Notes: generated from the sequence alone by a model not told the origin. Positions 19,096 through 27,859 are shown, counted from the first letter of the stretch. The stretch is 64,000 bases of DNA from JBGPEQ01 sp050180895 (GCA_050180895.1 JBFXDS010000010.1:1-64000), one strand, 5' to 3'. Translations and numbers: made by a program.

Positions 19096-19655
19096 ATCTG
19101 CCTGTCCCTGAGACGCTGCTTGATCTGCTCGATGCTGGCGATGATTCCGGGCATGTGCGGGTTGACGTCGAGCGCCTTCTCGTAGGCGACGAGCGCCTCC
19201 TCGTCGCGGTCGAGCGCGGCATAGATGTGGCCGAGGCCGGCAAGGGCGCCGAAATGGCGCGGCTCCAGCGCCAGAGTCCGGTCCACGTCTGCGATCGATC
19301 CCTCGTAGTCGTCGACCAGCCAGAGCACGGTCGCCCGCTTGTTCCAACCCTCGGCGAAATCGGGCGCAATCTCGATGACGCGGGTGAAATCGGCCAGGGC
19401 CGTCCGGAAGTCCTGGGTCGTCATCGCGTCGACACCATCGCTCATCAGACGGTTGACCTCGGCGTTGCTCGAGATGCTCCAGATCGCCCAGATCTGCTGC
19501 TCGATCGTGCGGGCCTGCAAGTAGCCGGTCACCCGCTTCAATTGCGTGAACAGCGGGACGAGCCGTGGATCGTTCTGATCGGCATGGGCGGGATCGGCCG
19601 TCCCGACCGCGAGCCCGAGAAACACTGCCAGGGAATAGGGAATGACGCGCCGCAT
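19092..19655 (-). CDS. Secreted TPR-repeat protein
   Basis: The 187-residue protein starts with a signal peptide (RRVIPYSLAVFLGLAVG, cleavage probably after AHA near residue 25). Residues 75-180 form three tetratricopeptide repeats with the usual pattern (for example AEGWNKRATVLWLVDDYEGS and ALAGLGHIYAALDRDEEALV). It should be periplasmic and mediate protein contacts. Similar small TPR proteins are widespread in alphaproteobacteria without a defined role. It converges on the molybdoenzyme gene with a shared CTAG at the ends. Confidence 0.85.
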   Translation of the reverse strand: MRRVIPYSLAVFLGLAVGTADPAHADQNDPRLVPLFTQLKRVTGYLQARTIEQQIWAIWSISSNAEVNRLMSDGVDAMTTQDFRTALADFTRVIEIAPDFAEGWNKRATVLWLVDDYEGSIADVDRTLALEPRHFGALAGLGHIYAALDRDEEALVAYEKALDVNPHMPGIIASIEQIKQRLRDRQI

Positions 19656-19766
19656 GGCGCGAGCCTAGGGTGAACGGCAGCGCAGCGCCAACAGGTTTCG
19701 CACTTGCCCGCGCACACAAAGCCGTGAAATCCTCCCGTCTGCGACACACCCGCGGCCATATCGCCC

Positions 19767-20891
19767 ATGTCCATCAGCTCCTGCTTTTCCGCCAGCTATG
19801 CCGAGGCGCGGGCCAAGTTCCGGGCCGCGGCGGCGGCCGGCGCCGAACTCGTCAGCTTCTCCAACCCGGCGGCACTTCCGGACGGCGATGTCTGCGCGGC
19901 GAGCGGCCTGCGGCCAGTGCAGGACAGCGAAGCGCTGTCGACGGATGCGGCCTGGATCGGCCCCAAGGATGCGACGCGGTTGGTCTACGCCCAATCGGGA
20001 ACACATGGCGTCGAGGGCTTCTGCGGCTCCGGCATCCAGGTCGGCTGGCTGGAGCGCAAGCTGTTCCGCGAGCTGCCGCGCGACACGGCGTTGCTGCTCG
20101 CCCATGCGATGAATCCCCACGGCTTCGCCTGGCAGCGGCGCGTGACCGAGGACAATGTCGACCTCAACCGCAACTTCGTCGCCCACGGCGGCCCCTATCC
20201 GGCGAACGAGGGTTACGAGGCGCTGCGTCATGCCATCTGCCCGGCGGACTGGTCCGCCGCGGGGCGCAACGTCGCCGACGGCGTGCTGACCGCCTATGCG
20301 CGCGCGCATGGCGACATGGCGCTGCAGGCGGCGATCAGCTCCGGCCAATACAGCGACGCCCGGGGCGTGTTCTATGGCGGGCGCGCCGAAACCTGGTCGA
20401 ACCGCACGCTGGTCCAACTGCTGCGGCGCTATGCGCGCCGGGTACGGCGCGTCGCCTTCATCGACCTGCATACCGGCCTCGGCCCCTATGGCGTCGGCGA
20501 GATCATGAACAACCACAATCACGGCGAGGCCGCCTTCGACCGCGTCGCCCAGTGGTTCGGCGGCGAGGCGACCTCGATCGACGCCGGCTCGTCCTCTTCG
20601 GCGCCGGTCAGCGGCGACACGACGCTGGGCGTGCAAGGCGCGCTGCCGCAAGCGGAGGTCACGGCGATCACGCTGGAGTACGGCACGGTGCCGCTCAAGG
20701 AGGTGTTCGACGCGGTGCGCGCCGACAACTGGCTGCATGTGCATGGCGACCTGCGCGCGCCGGCGGCACGCGAAATCAAGGCGCAAATCCGCGGCGCCTT
20801 CTATCCCGACAAGGACGACTGGAAGCGGATGGTGTTCGAGCGCTCGGTCGACGTGCTGCGGCGGGCGGCGGCGGGGCTGACGCAATCGTAG
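19767..20891 (+). CDS. DUF2817 family metallopeptidase (M14-like)
   Basis: The 374-residue protein is a DUF2817 member, related to zinc carboxypeptidases. SGTHGVEGFCGS (about residue 77) carries the His-x-x-Glu zinc ligands, NVDLNRNF (about 133) the Asn-Arg substrate-binding pair, and FIDLHTGLGPYG (about 232) the third ligand. TLEYGTVPLKEV near residue 312 probably supplies the catalytic Glu. There is no signal peptide. The natural substrate of these enzymes is not known. The gene stands alone between a convergent repeat and a divergent TPR gene. Confidence 0.85.
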   Translation: MSISSCFSASYAEARAKFRAAAAAGAELVSFSNPAALPDGDVCAASGLRPVQDSEALSTDAAWIGPKDATRLVYAQSGTHGVEGFCGSGIQVGWLERKLFRELPRDTALLLAHAMNPHGFAWQRRVTEDNVDLNRNFVAHGGPYPANEGYEALRHAICPADWSAAGRNVADGVLTAYARAHGDMALQAAISSGQYSDARGVFYGGRAETWSNRTLVQLLRRYARRVRRVAFIDLHTGLGPYGVGEIMNNHNHGEAAFDRVAQWFGGEATSIDAGSSSSAPVSGDTTLGVQGALPQAEVTAITLEYGTVPLKEVFDAVRADNWLHVHGDLRAPAAREIKAQIRGAFYPDKDDWKRMVFERSVDVLRRAAAGLTQS

Positions 20892-20971
20892 GGCGGTCTA
20901 TCGAGGCGAATAGGATCGGCGCGTGCGCCCTCCGACAAGTCAGAAGTGTGAAGGAATAGCCGTGGCAGTCT

Positions 20972-21037
20972 GTAGGGGCGGGTCTAAGACCCGCCCGCAT
21001 CCGCGGCGCGACGGGCGGGTCTTAGACCCGCCCCTAC
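20972..21037. repeat. Perfect 25-bp inverted repeat, GTAGGGGCG family
   Basis: The arms at 20972-20996 and 21013-21037 are exact reverse complements around a 16-base spacer. The outer GTAGGGGCG is shared with the elements at 34902, 60175 and 62942, but the inner part is GGTCTAAGACC in place of AGCGGCGCT; each arm is itself palindromic. It lies between the ends of the DUF2817 gene and the EAL-like gene, which converge, so it may end transcription both ways. Confidence 0.85.
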
Positions 21038-21061
21038 ATGCCCACCGGACGCCCGCGACAA

Positions 21062-22363
21062 TCAGTGCTGCGCGTGCATCGGCGCGGAGAAGGACCACAG
21101 GAAGGACGGCGCCTTCGGCTGGCCGCCCATCATGGAGTCGACCTGCTTGCCCTGGAACAGGGTGATGCCGATCGAGCGGCCGTAGTCGATGGCCTGCTCG
21201 GTGTCGCAGCGGCAGAGGATCACGCGGTGTTCGCCGGCATGCTCGACCAGCTTGCGGATGTGCATGCGGTCGTCGGGCATGTCGTTGGTCCAGTAGATCT
21301 TCATCAGATCGACGCCGAGATCGCCGCGGTCCATGAACGGCAGGCTGAGGTGCGACAGGCCGTCGAGGCAGATGCGGTAACCGCGCTTGCGCGCGAAGTC
21401 GCGGACGTAGAGGAAGGTGCCGAGGTCGGCGAACACGTCGATCTTGTGGAACTCGAGCACGACGGTGCCGCGGATCATGCTGCCGACGCTGCCGTCGAAG
21501 GCCTGGAACTCCGGCGACAGGACGGTGCCGACATTGAGGTTGATGGAGAAGTTGCCGGTGCCGAGCAGGCGCGCACGCAGCGCCGCCATGGTCTGGTCGT
21601 CGGCGGCCTCCGGCGCGTTCTTGGCCGTCAGCATCTGCAGCGTGCGGCGATCGAGCGCCTTCGTCATGTGCTGGAACAGCCAGCGGTCGGCCGTGAGCCG
21701 CGTGCCCGGCCCGAGTGCGCGCTCAAGGTCGGGGATCGAATTGTAGATCTCCTCGAACACCGGCACGATCGTGCGATCCTCGGTGATCAGGCAGGCCGGC
21801 TGGTGGCGGATGAAGCGCGCGAGGTCGACCGTGCCGACGGTGTTGACGATGGCGGCGTAGCGCGAGAGATCGAACGGCTCCGCCACCTCCGGCACGCGCT
21901 CCGGCGCGCTCGGTACGGCCGGCGCCTGCGGCTTGGGCAAGGGTTCGTTGAGCAGCGATTCGACCAGCGCCTGGAACTGGGGCAGCGAGTCGTTGAGGTT
22001 GTAGGTGGTGGAGAACTTCGATTCGGCGTCCTGCTCCAGATGGAACAGCGGATCGTCGTGGAACAGCATCTGGATGCGGCGCAGCGCGGCCTTGATCTCG
22101 GCGATGCGGCTGTCCTTCAGCACGCAGATGACGTCGGAGCTGCGCAGCATGAAGACGCGGCCGGAGAACTGGTTGACCAGCGCGCGGAACATGTCGAGCG
22201 CGAAGACCAGGTTCTCGTTGCGCGAGCGCGGCCCGAGCTTGGAGAGATGGATGTGCAGGGCCCAGCCGCGCTCGCTGTGCGCGGCGATGCGTTGGACATA
22301 TGCCGACAGGGATTGCTCTTCCGTCGCCCGCTTCAGGATCGACACCTGGGCCTGCGCCTGCAT
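21062..22363 (-). CDS. Degenerate EAL-domain protein
   Basis: The 433-residue cytoplasmic protein has an N-terminal alpha/beta domain (about 1-130), a proline-rich linker (PLPKPQAPAVPSAPERVPE), and a C-terminal half that follows the EAL fold: TVVLEFHKIDVF in the place of the catalytic ExL strand, GYRICLDGLSHLSL for the DDFG strand, DLMKIYW for the Lys strand and ITLFQGKQVD for the terminal QG motif. Metal-binding residues are mostly lost, so c-di-GMP hydrolysis is unlikely; binding or a protein-contact role is an inference. GCGGAGA stands upstream of the ATG at 22363. Confidence 0.72.
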   Translation of the reverse strand: MQAQAQVSILKRATEEQSLSAYVQRIAAHSERGWALHIHLSKLGPRSRNENLVFALDMFRALVNQFSGRVFMLRSSDVICVLKDSRIAEIKAALRRIQMLFHDDPLFHLEQDAESKFSTTYNLNDSLPQFQALVESLLNEPLPKPQAPAVPSAPERVPEVAEPFDLSRYAAIVNTVGTVDLARFIRHQPACLITEDRTIVPVFEEIYNSIPDLERALGPGTRLTADRWLFQHMTKALDRRTLQMLTAKNAPEAADDQTMAALRARLLGTGNFSINLNVGTVLSPEFQAFDGSVGSMIRGTVVLEFHKIDVFADLGTFLYVRDFARKRGYRICLDGLSHLSLPFMDRGDLGVDLMKIYWTNDMPDDRMHIRKLVEHAGEHRVILCRCDTEQAIDYGRSIGITLFQGKQVDSMMGGQPKAPSFLWSFSAPMHAQH

Positions 22364-22736
22364 GGCTGATCTCCGCTGTTTTTTCTTCTCGTCGTCCCCG
22401 ACCCGCCGCCGCGTCCGGGGAGAGACCCCGCAATCCCCGGCGCGGCTGCGAACGATCGGTAATTTACACTATCTTAAGCCAATAATGTGTTAAGGCTCGA
22501 AGTTAAGATCGCGTTTTTATTTGGTTAAATCGCGAGATGACGTAAATCATCGCGAGGAATCGTGCGCGCTGCCATTCGATTTACTATCCCCGTTCACTCG
22601 ATGTCATTGCCGGGCCCCCGGGTCCGGCCTTCGGCCGGCCCGAGGACAAGCTTGACCCGGCAATCCAGCAGGGCGGGCGAGGTCCGCTGCGTCCGTGCAG
22701 TTTCCTGGATCGCCGGGTCAAGCCCGGCGATGACAG
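22364..22736. other. Intergenic region with AT-rich promoter zone and a palindromic repeat
   Basis: Bases 22450-22560 are strikingly AT-rich for this genome and hold several TTAA motifs, most likely the promoter of the EAL-like gene. A near-perfect hairpin, GCGAGATGA with TCATCGC, lies at 22532-22554. The remaining half is taken up by the repeat at 22603-22735. Confidence 0.5.
22603..22735. repeat. Palindromic repeat, GTCATTGCCGGGC family, with an inserted hairpin
   Basis: The right arm at 22706-22735 is the intact family arm. The left arm is split: GTCATTGCCGGGC at 22603-22615 and AGCTTGACCCGGCAATCCA at 22649-22667, with about 33 bases containing GGCCTTCGGCC between them. The insertion itself can form a hairpin. 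Compare the uninterrupted copy at 15226-15304. Confidence 0.7.
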
Positions 22737-24059
22737 TCAGGGGTGTCGATGTCCTGCGACGGCGATCCCCGCGGCCGCCAGCTTCGCGGGTCTCGGCCCG
22801 CCGGTCGCCCAGTCGAGCAGCTCGACGGTATGGAGAACCGGGACCGGCGCGCCGGACGAGAGCTGGGCGATGCAGCCGATGTTGCCGGTGGCGACGGCAT
22901 CCGGCCGGACGGCGGCGATGTTGCGCAGCTTGCGCGCGCGCAGCGCGCCCGCGAGCTCCGGCTGCAGCAGATTGTAGGTGCCGGCCGAGCCGCAGCAGAG
23001 ATGGCCTTCGGGCACGTCGCGGACAGCGAAACCGGCCGCGCTCAGGAGCGCCTTCGGCTGCGCCGTGATCTTCTGGCCGTGCTGCATGGAGCAGGCGGAA
23101 TGATAGGCGACGGTCAGGCCGGTGGCAGCGACGGGCGGCCGCAAGCCGATCTCGCTCATGAACTCGGTGATATCGCGGGCGAGGTCGGAGACGCGGACGG
23201 CGCGGGCGGCCCAGGCCGGGTCGTCGCGGAACATGAACCCGTAGTCCTTCACCGTCGTGCCGCAGCCGGAGGCATTGATCACGATGGCGTCGAGGCCGGC
23301 GCCCTCGATCTGGGCGGTCCAGGCGGCAATGGCGGCGCGCGCGGCGGCCAGCGCCGGCGCCGCCTGGCCCATATGGTGGGTGAGCGCGCCGCAGCAGCCG
23401 ACCCCGTCCGCGATCACCACCTCGACGCCGTGTCGGGTCAGCAGGCGGATGGTCGATTCGTTGATCTCCGGCGCCAGCACCGGCTGGACGCAGCCGGAGA
23501 GCAGGGCGACGCGCTTGCGGCGCGGCCCTTCGGCCGGAAAGACCTGCGGCCGGTCGACGGCGGAGGGCGACGGGACGGCGCGCGGCGCCAGCGCGAACAT
23601 GGCGCGCAGGCGGGGCGGCAGCAGCGGCGCCAGCGGCTTCGCCAGCCAGGCACCGACGAGGGCAAGGCGGAACAGGCCGGGGCGCGGCAGGACGGCGGCG
23701 AGCAGGCGGCGCAGCCAGCGATCGAACGCCGGGCGGTGGTAGGTCTCCTCGATGTGGCGGCGGGCGTGGTCGACGAGATGCATGTAGTGCACGCCGGAGG
23801 GACAGGTGGTCATGCAGGACAGGCAGGAGAGGCAGCGATCGATATGCTTCACCACCTTGGCCGAGGCAGGCCGGTCGTTCTCCAGCATGTCCTTGATGAG
23901 GTAGATGCGGCCGCGCGGCGAGTCGAGCTCGTCGCCGAGCAGCACGTAGGTCGGACAGGTGGCGGTGCAGAAGCCGCAATGCACGCAAGTGCGCAGGATC
24001 CTCTCGGATTCCGCGACGTCGGGATCGGCCAGCTGGGCGGGGGTGAAGGAGGTCTGCAT
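22737..24059 (-). CDS. glcF: Glycolate oxidase iron-sulfur subunit
   Basis: The 440-residue protein passes electrons from GlcD/GlcE to the membrane during glycolate oxidation to glyoxylate. Two [4Fe-4S] motifs stand near the N-terminus (CVHCGFCTATCP about residue 25, CLSCLSCMTTCP about residue 76), and two CCG domains follow (GVGCCGALTHHMG about 222, GHLCCGSAGTYN about 345). The length is normal. It is separated from glcE by about 2.5 kb that includes two genes on the opposite strand, so unlike E. coli glcDEF it must have its own promoter. Confidence 0.95.
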   Translation of the reverse strand: MQTSFTPAQLADPDVAESERILRTCVHCGFCTATCPTYVLLGDELDSPRGRIYLIKDMLENDRPASAKVVKHIDRCLSCLSCMTTCPSGVHYMHLVDHARRHIEETYHRPAFDRWLRRLLAAVLPRPGLFRLALVGAWLAKPLAPLLPPRLRAMFALAPRAVPSPSAVDRPQVFPAEGPRRKRVALLSGCVQPVLAPEINESTIRLLTRHGVEVVIADGVGCCGALTHHMGQAAPALAAARAAIAAWTAQIEGAGLDAIVINASGCGTTVKDYGFMFRDDPAWAARAVRVSDLARDITEFMSEIGLRPPVAATGLTVAYHSACSMQHGQKITAQPKALLSAAGFAVRDVPEGHLCCGSAGTYNLLQPELAGALRARKLRNIAAVRPDAVATGNIGCIAQLSSGAPVPVLHTVELLDWATGGPRPAKLAAAGIAVAGHRHP

Positions 24060-24247
24060 CAGAGTTCAGCCGTCGATGAACGCAGATGAATGCAGCCAGC
24101 GCAACGTCGAATCCGGCGTACGCGCGGCGATCCGTGCAAGGCCATGTCCGCGGGCAATCACCTCCAGATCGGGCGTCTTCGGCCGCACGACGCGACCCCG
24201 TCGCCGCCGTTCTTGAGCGCCTCCACGGCGTGTGTTAGTCAGGGCGC

Positions 24248-25123
24248 ATGCGGCCGATACGCAAGAAGGCGGCCCGGGGCGGGGTCTTTCCGAAGCGGTT
24301 TCTGATCTCGACGCTCAGACGGCTGGGCCAGGAGGTCGGCTTCACGCTGCCGACTCTGGCGGCACCGGCGAACGGCGCCGGCGCGGCGCGTCCGCTCGAT
24401 CTCCGCGTCCGCGTCTACCGCGCCGGACGCGAAGTCCACAGCATCGACATTGCGCCGGACGCGCGGCAATCCTGCATCGAGGTGTGGCAGCCGCAGTGGG
24501 AAGACGGGCTCGGCGCCGGCAACGACGAGGATCTGATCGCCGTCGAATATCTCCACGGCCCGGCGGACGCGCCGTGGCTGGGTCCGATCATGGCCGCGGA
24601 CGTCGAGGGCCAGTTCCTGGCGCGGGACGCCGGCAGCGGACGCTACAGCACGGTGCTCACCAGCATGGTGCCGTTCCGGCCGGCCGGCTACAAGTTCACG
24701 CCGATCATCGGGCTGACGCACTACCACAAGTTCGGACCGGAGCTGGAGAACTACACGCTGCTCGTCAACCTGAAGGGCGGCGACGACGCCGACGGCGGCA
24801 ACCGGATGCATGTCGACTATTACGGCTTCGACGGCGCGCGGCTGGCGTCCGGCGACTTCGTGGTGCCCTACGACAGCAGCTTCCTGCTCCCGGTGGAGGC
24901 GACGCTGGCGCGATTGGGCGTGGCGGCGGAGGCGCTGGCCGGCGGCGTGATCTCGCACTGCCGCGGCGGGGCCAGCCAGTTCTCGATCTTCACGCTGATC
25001 CGCAACGCCAGTTCCGGCGCAGTCGGGATCGAGCATTCGCTGCCGCCCTACTACTACGTGACGGGCATCAGCCATCCGGCGATCCGCGGCCCGTTCTACA
25101 AGCACGCCCTGGCGCCGGCATGA
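24248..25123 (+). CDS. Hypothetical protein, first of an unknown coupled pair
   Basis: The 291-residue protein is not recognised. It begins with a basic stretch (RPIRKKAARGG), has no membrane segment, and is rich in beta-strand patterns and aromatic residues (THYHKFGPELENYTLLVNL, MHVDYYGFDG, LPPYYYVTG). The fold may be a lectin- or sandwich-like beta domain, which is inference. Its stop overlaps the ATG of the next gene in ATGA, so the two are coupled. Both lie between glcF and the glcE group on the opposite strand. Composition and codon use match the chromosome, so recent transfer is not indicated. Confidence 0.75.
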   Translation: MRPIRKKAARGGVFPKRFLISTLRRLGQEVGFTLPTLAAPANGAGAARPLDLRVRVYRAGREVHSIDIAPDARQSCIEVWQPQWEDGLGAGNDEDLIAVEYLHGPADAPWLGPIMAADVEGQFLARDAGSGRYSTVLTSMVPFRPAGYKFTPIIGLTHYHKFGPELENYTLLVNLKGGDDADGGNRMHVDYYGFDGARLASGDFVVPYDSSFLLPVEATLARLGVAAEALAGGVISHCRGGASQFSIFTLIRNASSGAVGIEHSLPPYYYVTGISHPAIRGPFYKHALAPA

Positions 25124-25965
25124 TCGGCGCGACCGACATCCGCGTGCGGCTCGGCAAGGCCTGGATCCAGGCCGGACGCGAGATCGAGCGGCTGACCTAT
25201 CGCGCCAAGATCGCACAGCCCAGGCTGCTGGGGCCGGCGATCCGCGGGCCGCTGGTGCAACTCTACCGCGCCGACGCGGCGTTCGACACCGAGGTCAGCT
25301 TCATCAACTATCTGAGCTTCTACCTGCTGGACGAGGACTTGGCGATCACGGTGACGGTGACCGCCTATGACCGCGGCGGGCGGCGGCTCGGCAGCGGGCG
25401 GCACCGGATCGGCCGCCGGCAGGGACTGCAGCGCCGGCTCGCCGAGCTGGCGGGCGCGACGCTCGACGCGCACGGGCTGTTCACGGTGGAGGCGGCCTAC
25501 GATGCGCGCGACATCGACCGCATCGCCTTCCTCGGCCAGACGGCGCCGCAGTTCATGACCCTGTTCGTGCCGCGCGACGGCGGCGCCCCGGCGCCGCAGA
25601 TTCTGCACTCGCACAAGGACTTCCGCCGCGGCGGGGTGCCCTACTCGCCCTGCCGCTGGGAGTCGCCGTCGATCGAGCGGCTGGATGCGGTCGAGGAATA
25701 CAGCGTGTTCGTGATCAACGCCTGCGGCTCGCGGCTCAACGGCCGCGTGGAGCTCGGCGGCATCGCCCGGCCCGCGGCATGGTCCGCCGACTATGCCGTG
25801 CCGCGCCGGGGCGTGGGACGCATCGACGTCCGCCCGGCGGCGCTGGGGATTCCGCTCGACCAGCCGTTCCGCTTCTCCTGCGCGTTCGACCGGCGCACGC
25901 CGCACCGCAAGCCGATCCTGTTCCGGCGCTTCGCCGACGGCAGCATCACGGCGAACCACAGCTGA
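25120..25965 (+). CDS. Hypothetical protein, second of an unknown coupled pair
   Basis: The 281-residue product is also unrecognised and starts in a four-base overlap with the previous gene. It shows the same general character: no membrane helix, alternating beta patterns (FINYLSFYLLDEDLAITVTV, EEYSVFVINACGS) and a similar order of motifs (a Y-x-P turn, then E-Y-x-V-x-V-x-N and a Gly/Arg-rich hairpin), so distant paralogy with its partner is possible. Near the C-terminus it has an Arg-rich FDRRTPHRKPILFRRF segment. No catalytic signature is visible. The frame is open for 577 codons from 24232, but only this portion is coding. Confidence 0.73.
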   Translation: MIGATDIRVRLGKAWIQAGREIERLTYRAKIAQPRLLGPAIRGPLVQLYRADAAFDTEVSFINYLSFYLLDEDLAITVTVTAYDRGGRRLGSGRHRIGRRQGLQRRLAELAGATLDAHGLFTVEAAYDARDIDRIAFLGQTAPQFMTLFVPRDGGAPAPQILHSHKDFRRGGVPYSPCRWESPSIERLDAVEEYSVFVINACGSRLNGRVELGGIARPAAWSADYAVPRRGVGRIDVRPAALGIPLDQPFRFSCAFDRRTPHRKPILFRRFADGSITANHS

Positions 25966-25995
25966 CGATTTGACGGCACCGACCGACGAGCCAGC

Positions 25996-26460
25996 CTAGT
26001 CGAAGGTCGCGGCGATCTCGCCGGCCGCAGGCGGCGCGGTCCGGATGGTGCGCGCGAACAGAAGGCCCGATGCGGCACCGACCAGCGTCCCGGCAGCGGC
26101 CATCGCGCCGAGCGCCGCCCAGATGATCTCCCTCCCGTTGCCGAAGAGCGCGCCTCCGACCGGCAATGCCGCGCCCGCAGCCGTGCCGACCGTTGCGCAG
26201 AGGAGGACCCAGTGCGACCCGCGAATCCAGCGGAGCCGCCGAAAGAGCAGGAAGCCGGGGATGCCGAGAACAACGGCGACGGCGTAGCCGACGCCCGCGG
26301 TCACGATGAATGAAAGCCCGACCACCTGGCCCGGTACGGCGTCCCGCCCCAGATAGAGCGCCAAGGCAAGCATGACGGCGGCGACGAACGACGCGCCGCC
26401 GAGCGGCGCCACGGCGAAGGCAGCGACGACGCGGTGCAATCTGGGCCGGGTGACTTGCAT
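25996..26460 (-). CDS. Small integral membrane protein, unknown function
   Basis: The 154-residue protein has four hydrophobic segments (about 10-35, 44-70, 84-105, 112-140) joined by short polar loops such as RRLRWIRGS, and a short acidic tail. No family is recognised. It lies 127 bases downstream of glcE on the same strand and could belong to the glc transcript, but spacing does not show this. Confidence 0.65.
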   Translation of the reverse strand: MQVTRPRLHRVVAAFAVAPLGGASFVAAVMLALALYLGRDAVPGQVVGLSFIVTAGVGYAVAVVLGIPGFLLFRRLRWIRGSHWVLLCATVGTAAGAALPVGGALFGNGREIIWAALGAMAAAGTLVGAASGLLFARTIRTAPPAAGEIAATFD

Positions 26461-26587
26461 GGCACGGTGGAGACGAGTTCGCTTTCCTCATCCTGGAGCG
26501 CGAAAGCGGCAAGTTTGCGGCGGAACACAGAGACCGCGGGCGATTCACCAATCGCAACCGATTCGTCGTCGCCGGCTCCATTCCAGT

Positions 26588-27859
26588 TCACAGATCAGCC
26601 GCCATGCGGCCGGGGTTGAGGATGCGGCGGGGGTCAAAGGACTCCTTCACACGGCGGGAGAGGACGGCGAGGGACTCGGGCTGCGGCTCGAAGACGGGGA
26701 CGGCGAGGCGCAGGGCGGCCGGCGCGTGCAAGAGCGTCGCATGGCCGCCCTGGTGGGCGACGGCGGCGCGGACGGCTGTGGCTCTAGCATCGTCGGCGGG
26801 CGGCAGGGCGAGCCAGATCAAGCCGCCGGACCAGTCGTAGTAGTGGTCGGGAGCCAGCGCGTCGTTACCTCTCCCTCTTCCCCCTCCCATAGGGAGAGTG
26901 GAAATGTTCTTCGAAATCTCCTGGACGACCTGCGCGCCCGCGGCGGGCGGGACGGAGAGGCGCCACAGGAGCTGACTCGAATCGGGCAGCAGGTGCGCGA
27001 CGTCGCGGACCTCACGCCACAGATGCGCCGAGCGCAGGGAATGCAGCTCTTCGGTGGGGCCGGCATCAGCTAATTCGCGGCGCAGCGCGGTGCAGCGATG
27101 CTCGACCGAGGGGCCGGGCCCCTCGACGCGGATGGCGGTGATGGCGAGACCGGAACCGGCGACGAAATCGACGGCGGAGCGAGATGCGACGCGGGCAGGG
27201 AGATGGGCGGCGCCGGAGACCTCGTGCGGGCTGTTGACGGCGCGGGCCAGCGCGGCGACAGCGGCAGCATCCGCGAGGCCGTAGATCAGGACGGTGCGCG
27301 ATTTCTCCGGCGCCGGCAGGACCTTGACGGTGACATCCGTGAGCACGGCCAGGGTGCCGTGGGCCCCGGCCAGGAGCTTGCAGAGGTCGTAGCCGGTGAC
27401 GTTCTTGACCACGCGGCCGCCGGCCTGGAAGGCCTCGCCGCGGCCGCTGACCGCCTTGACGCCGAGGAAATGGTCGCGCGCGGCGCCGGCCTTGAGGCGG
27501 CGCGGACCCGCGAGGTTGGCGGAGAGCACGCCGCCGATCGTGCCGGCGCCGACCGCGCCGCCATAGAGCGGCGCGAGGTCCGGCGGCTCGAAGGCGAGCT
27601 GCTGATTATGTTCCGCGAGCGCCGCCTCGATCGCGGCCATGGGCGTGCCGGCGCGGCAGGTGAGGACCAGCTCGTTCGGCTCGTAGAGCGTGATGCCCGC
27701 GAGCGCGGAGAGATCGAGCTGCCGCGCCGCCTGCAGCGGCCGGCCGAGGCCGCGCTTGGTGCCATGACCGAGGATCTCGAGCGGCGCTTCGTCGGCGACG
27801 GCCTGAGCGACGGCCTCGACGACCTCCGCGGCCGTGGCGGGGGTCAGCGCCGCGGACAT
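26588..27859 (-). CDS. glcE: Glycolate oxidase FAD-binding subunit
   Basis: The 423-residue subunit pairs with GlcD in glycolate oxidation. The N-terminal FAD-binding PCMH domain shows ILGHGTKRGLGRP (about 29-41) and YGGAVGAGTIGGVLSANLAGP (about 99-119). ATG at 27859 gives the family start; an upstream GTG-type extension is not needed. An odd stretch at residues 317-332 (KNISTLPMGGGRGRGN) breaks the region before YYDWSGGLIWL. It is encoded by codons rare elsewhere here (ATT, ACT, CCT, GGA, AGA twice) and forms a CTCTCCC/GGGAGAG palindrome, so it looks like a repeat inserted in frame. Confidence 0.93.
   Translation of the reverse strand: MSAALTPATAAEVVEAVAQAVADEAPLEILGHGTKRGLGRPLQAARQLDLSALAGITLYEPNELVLTCRAGTPMAAIEAALAEHNQQLAFEPPDLAPLYGGAVGAGTIGGVLSANLAGPRRLKAGAARDHFLGVKAVSGRGEAFQAGGRVVKNVTGYDLCKLLAGAHGTLAVLTDVTVKVLPAPEKSRTVLIYGLADAAAVAALARAVNSPHEVSGAAHLPARVASRSAVDFVAGSGLAITAIRVEGPGPSVEHRCTALRRELADAGPTEELHSLRSAHLWREVRDVAHLLPDSSQLLWRLSVPPAAGAQVVQEISKNISTLPMGGGRGRGNDALAPDHYYDWSGGLIWLALPPADDARATAVRAAVAHQGGHATLLHAPAALRLAVPVFEPQPESLAVLSRRVKESFDPRRILNPGRMAADL
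26864..26911. repeat. Palindrome-like insertion inside the glcE reading frame
   Basis: The sequence contains CTCTCCCT, a polypyrimidine run and AGGGAGAG, the style of intergenic palindromes of this genome (compare the CCTCTCCCGCTT arms at 40528-40606). It adds about 16 codons in frame to glcE, with codons untypical of the gene. Confidence 0.55.

Noticed and set aside
21062..22363. Active EAL phosphodiesterase
   Set aside because: The metal-binding ExL and DDF(A/G) motifs are not conserved.
22463..22520. Possible CtrA boxes (TTAA pairs) in the promoter of the EAL-like gene
   Set aside because: The spacings are 12 and 9 bases, not the seven of TTAA-N7-TTAA; they fit a simple AT-rich promoter.
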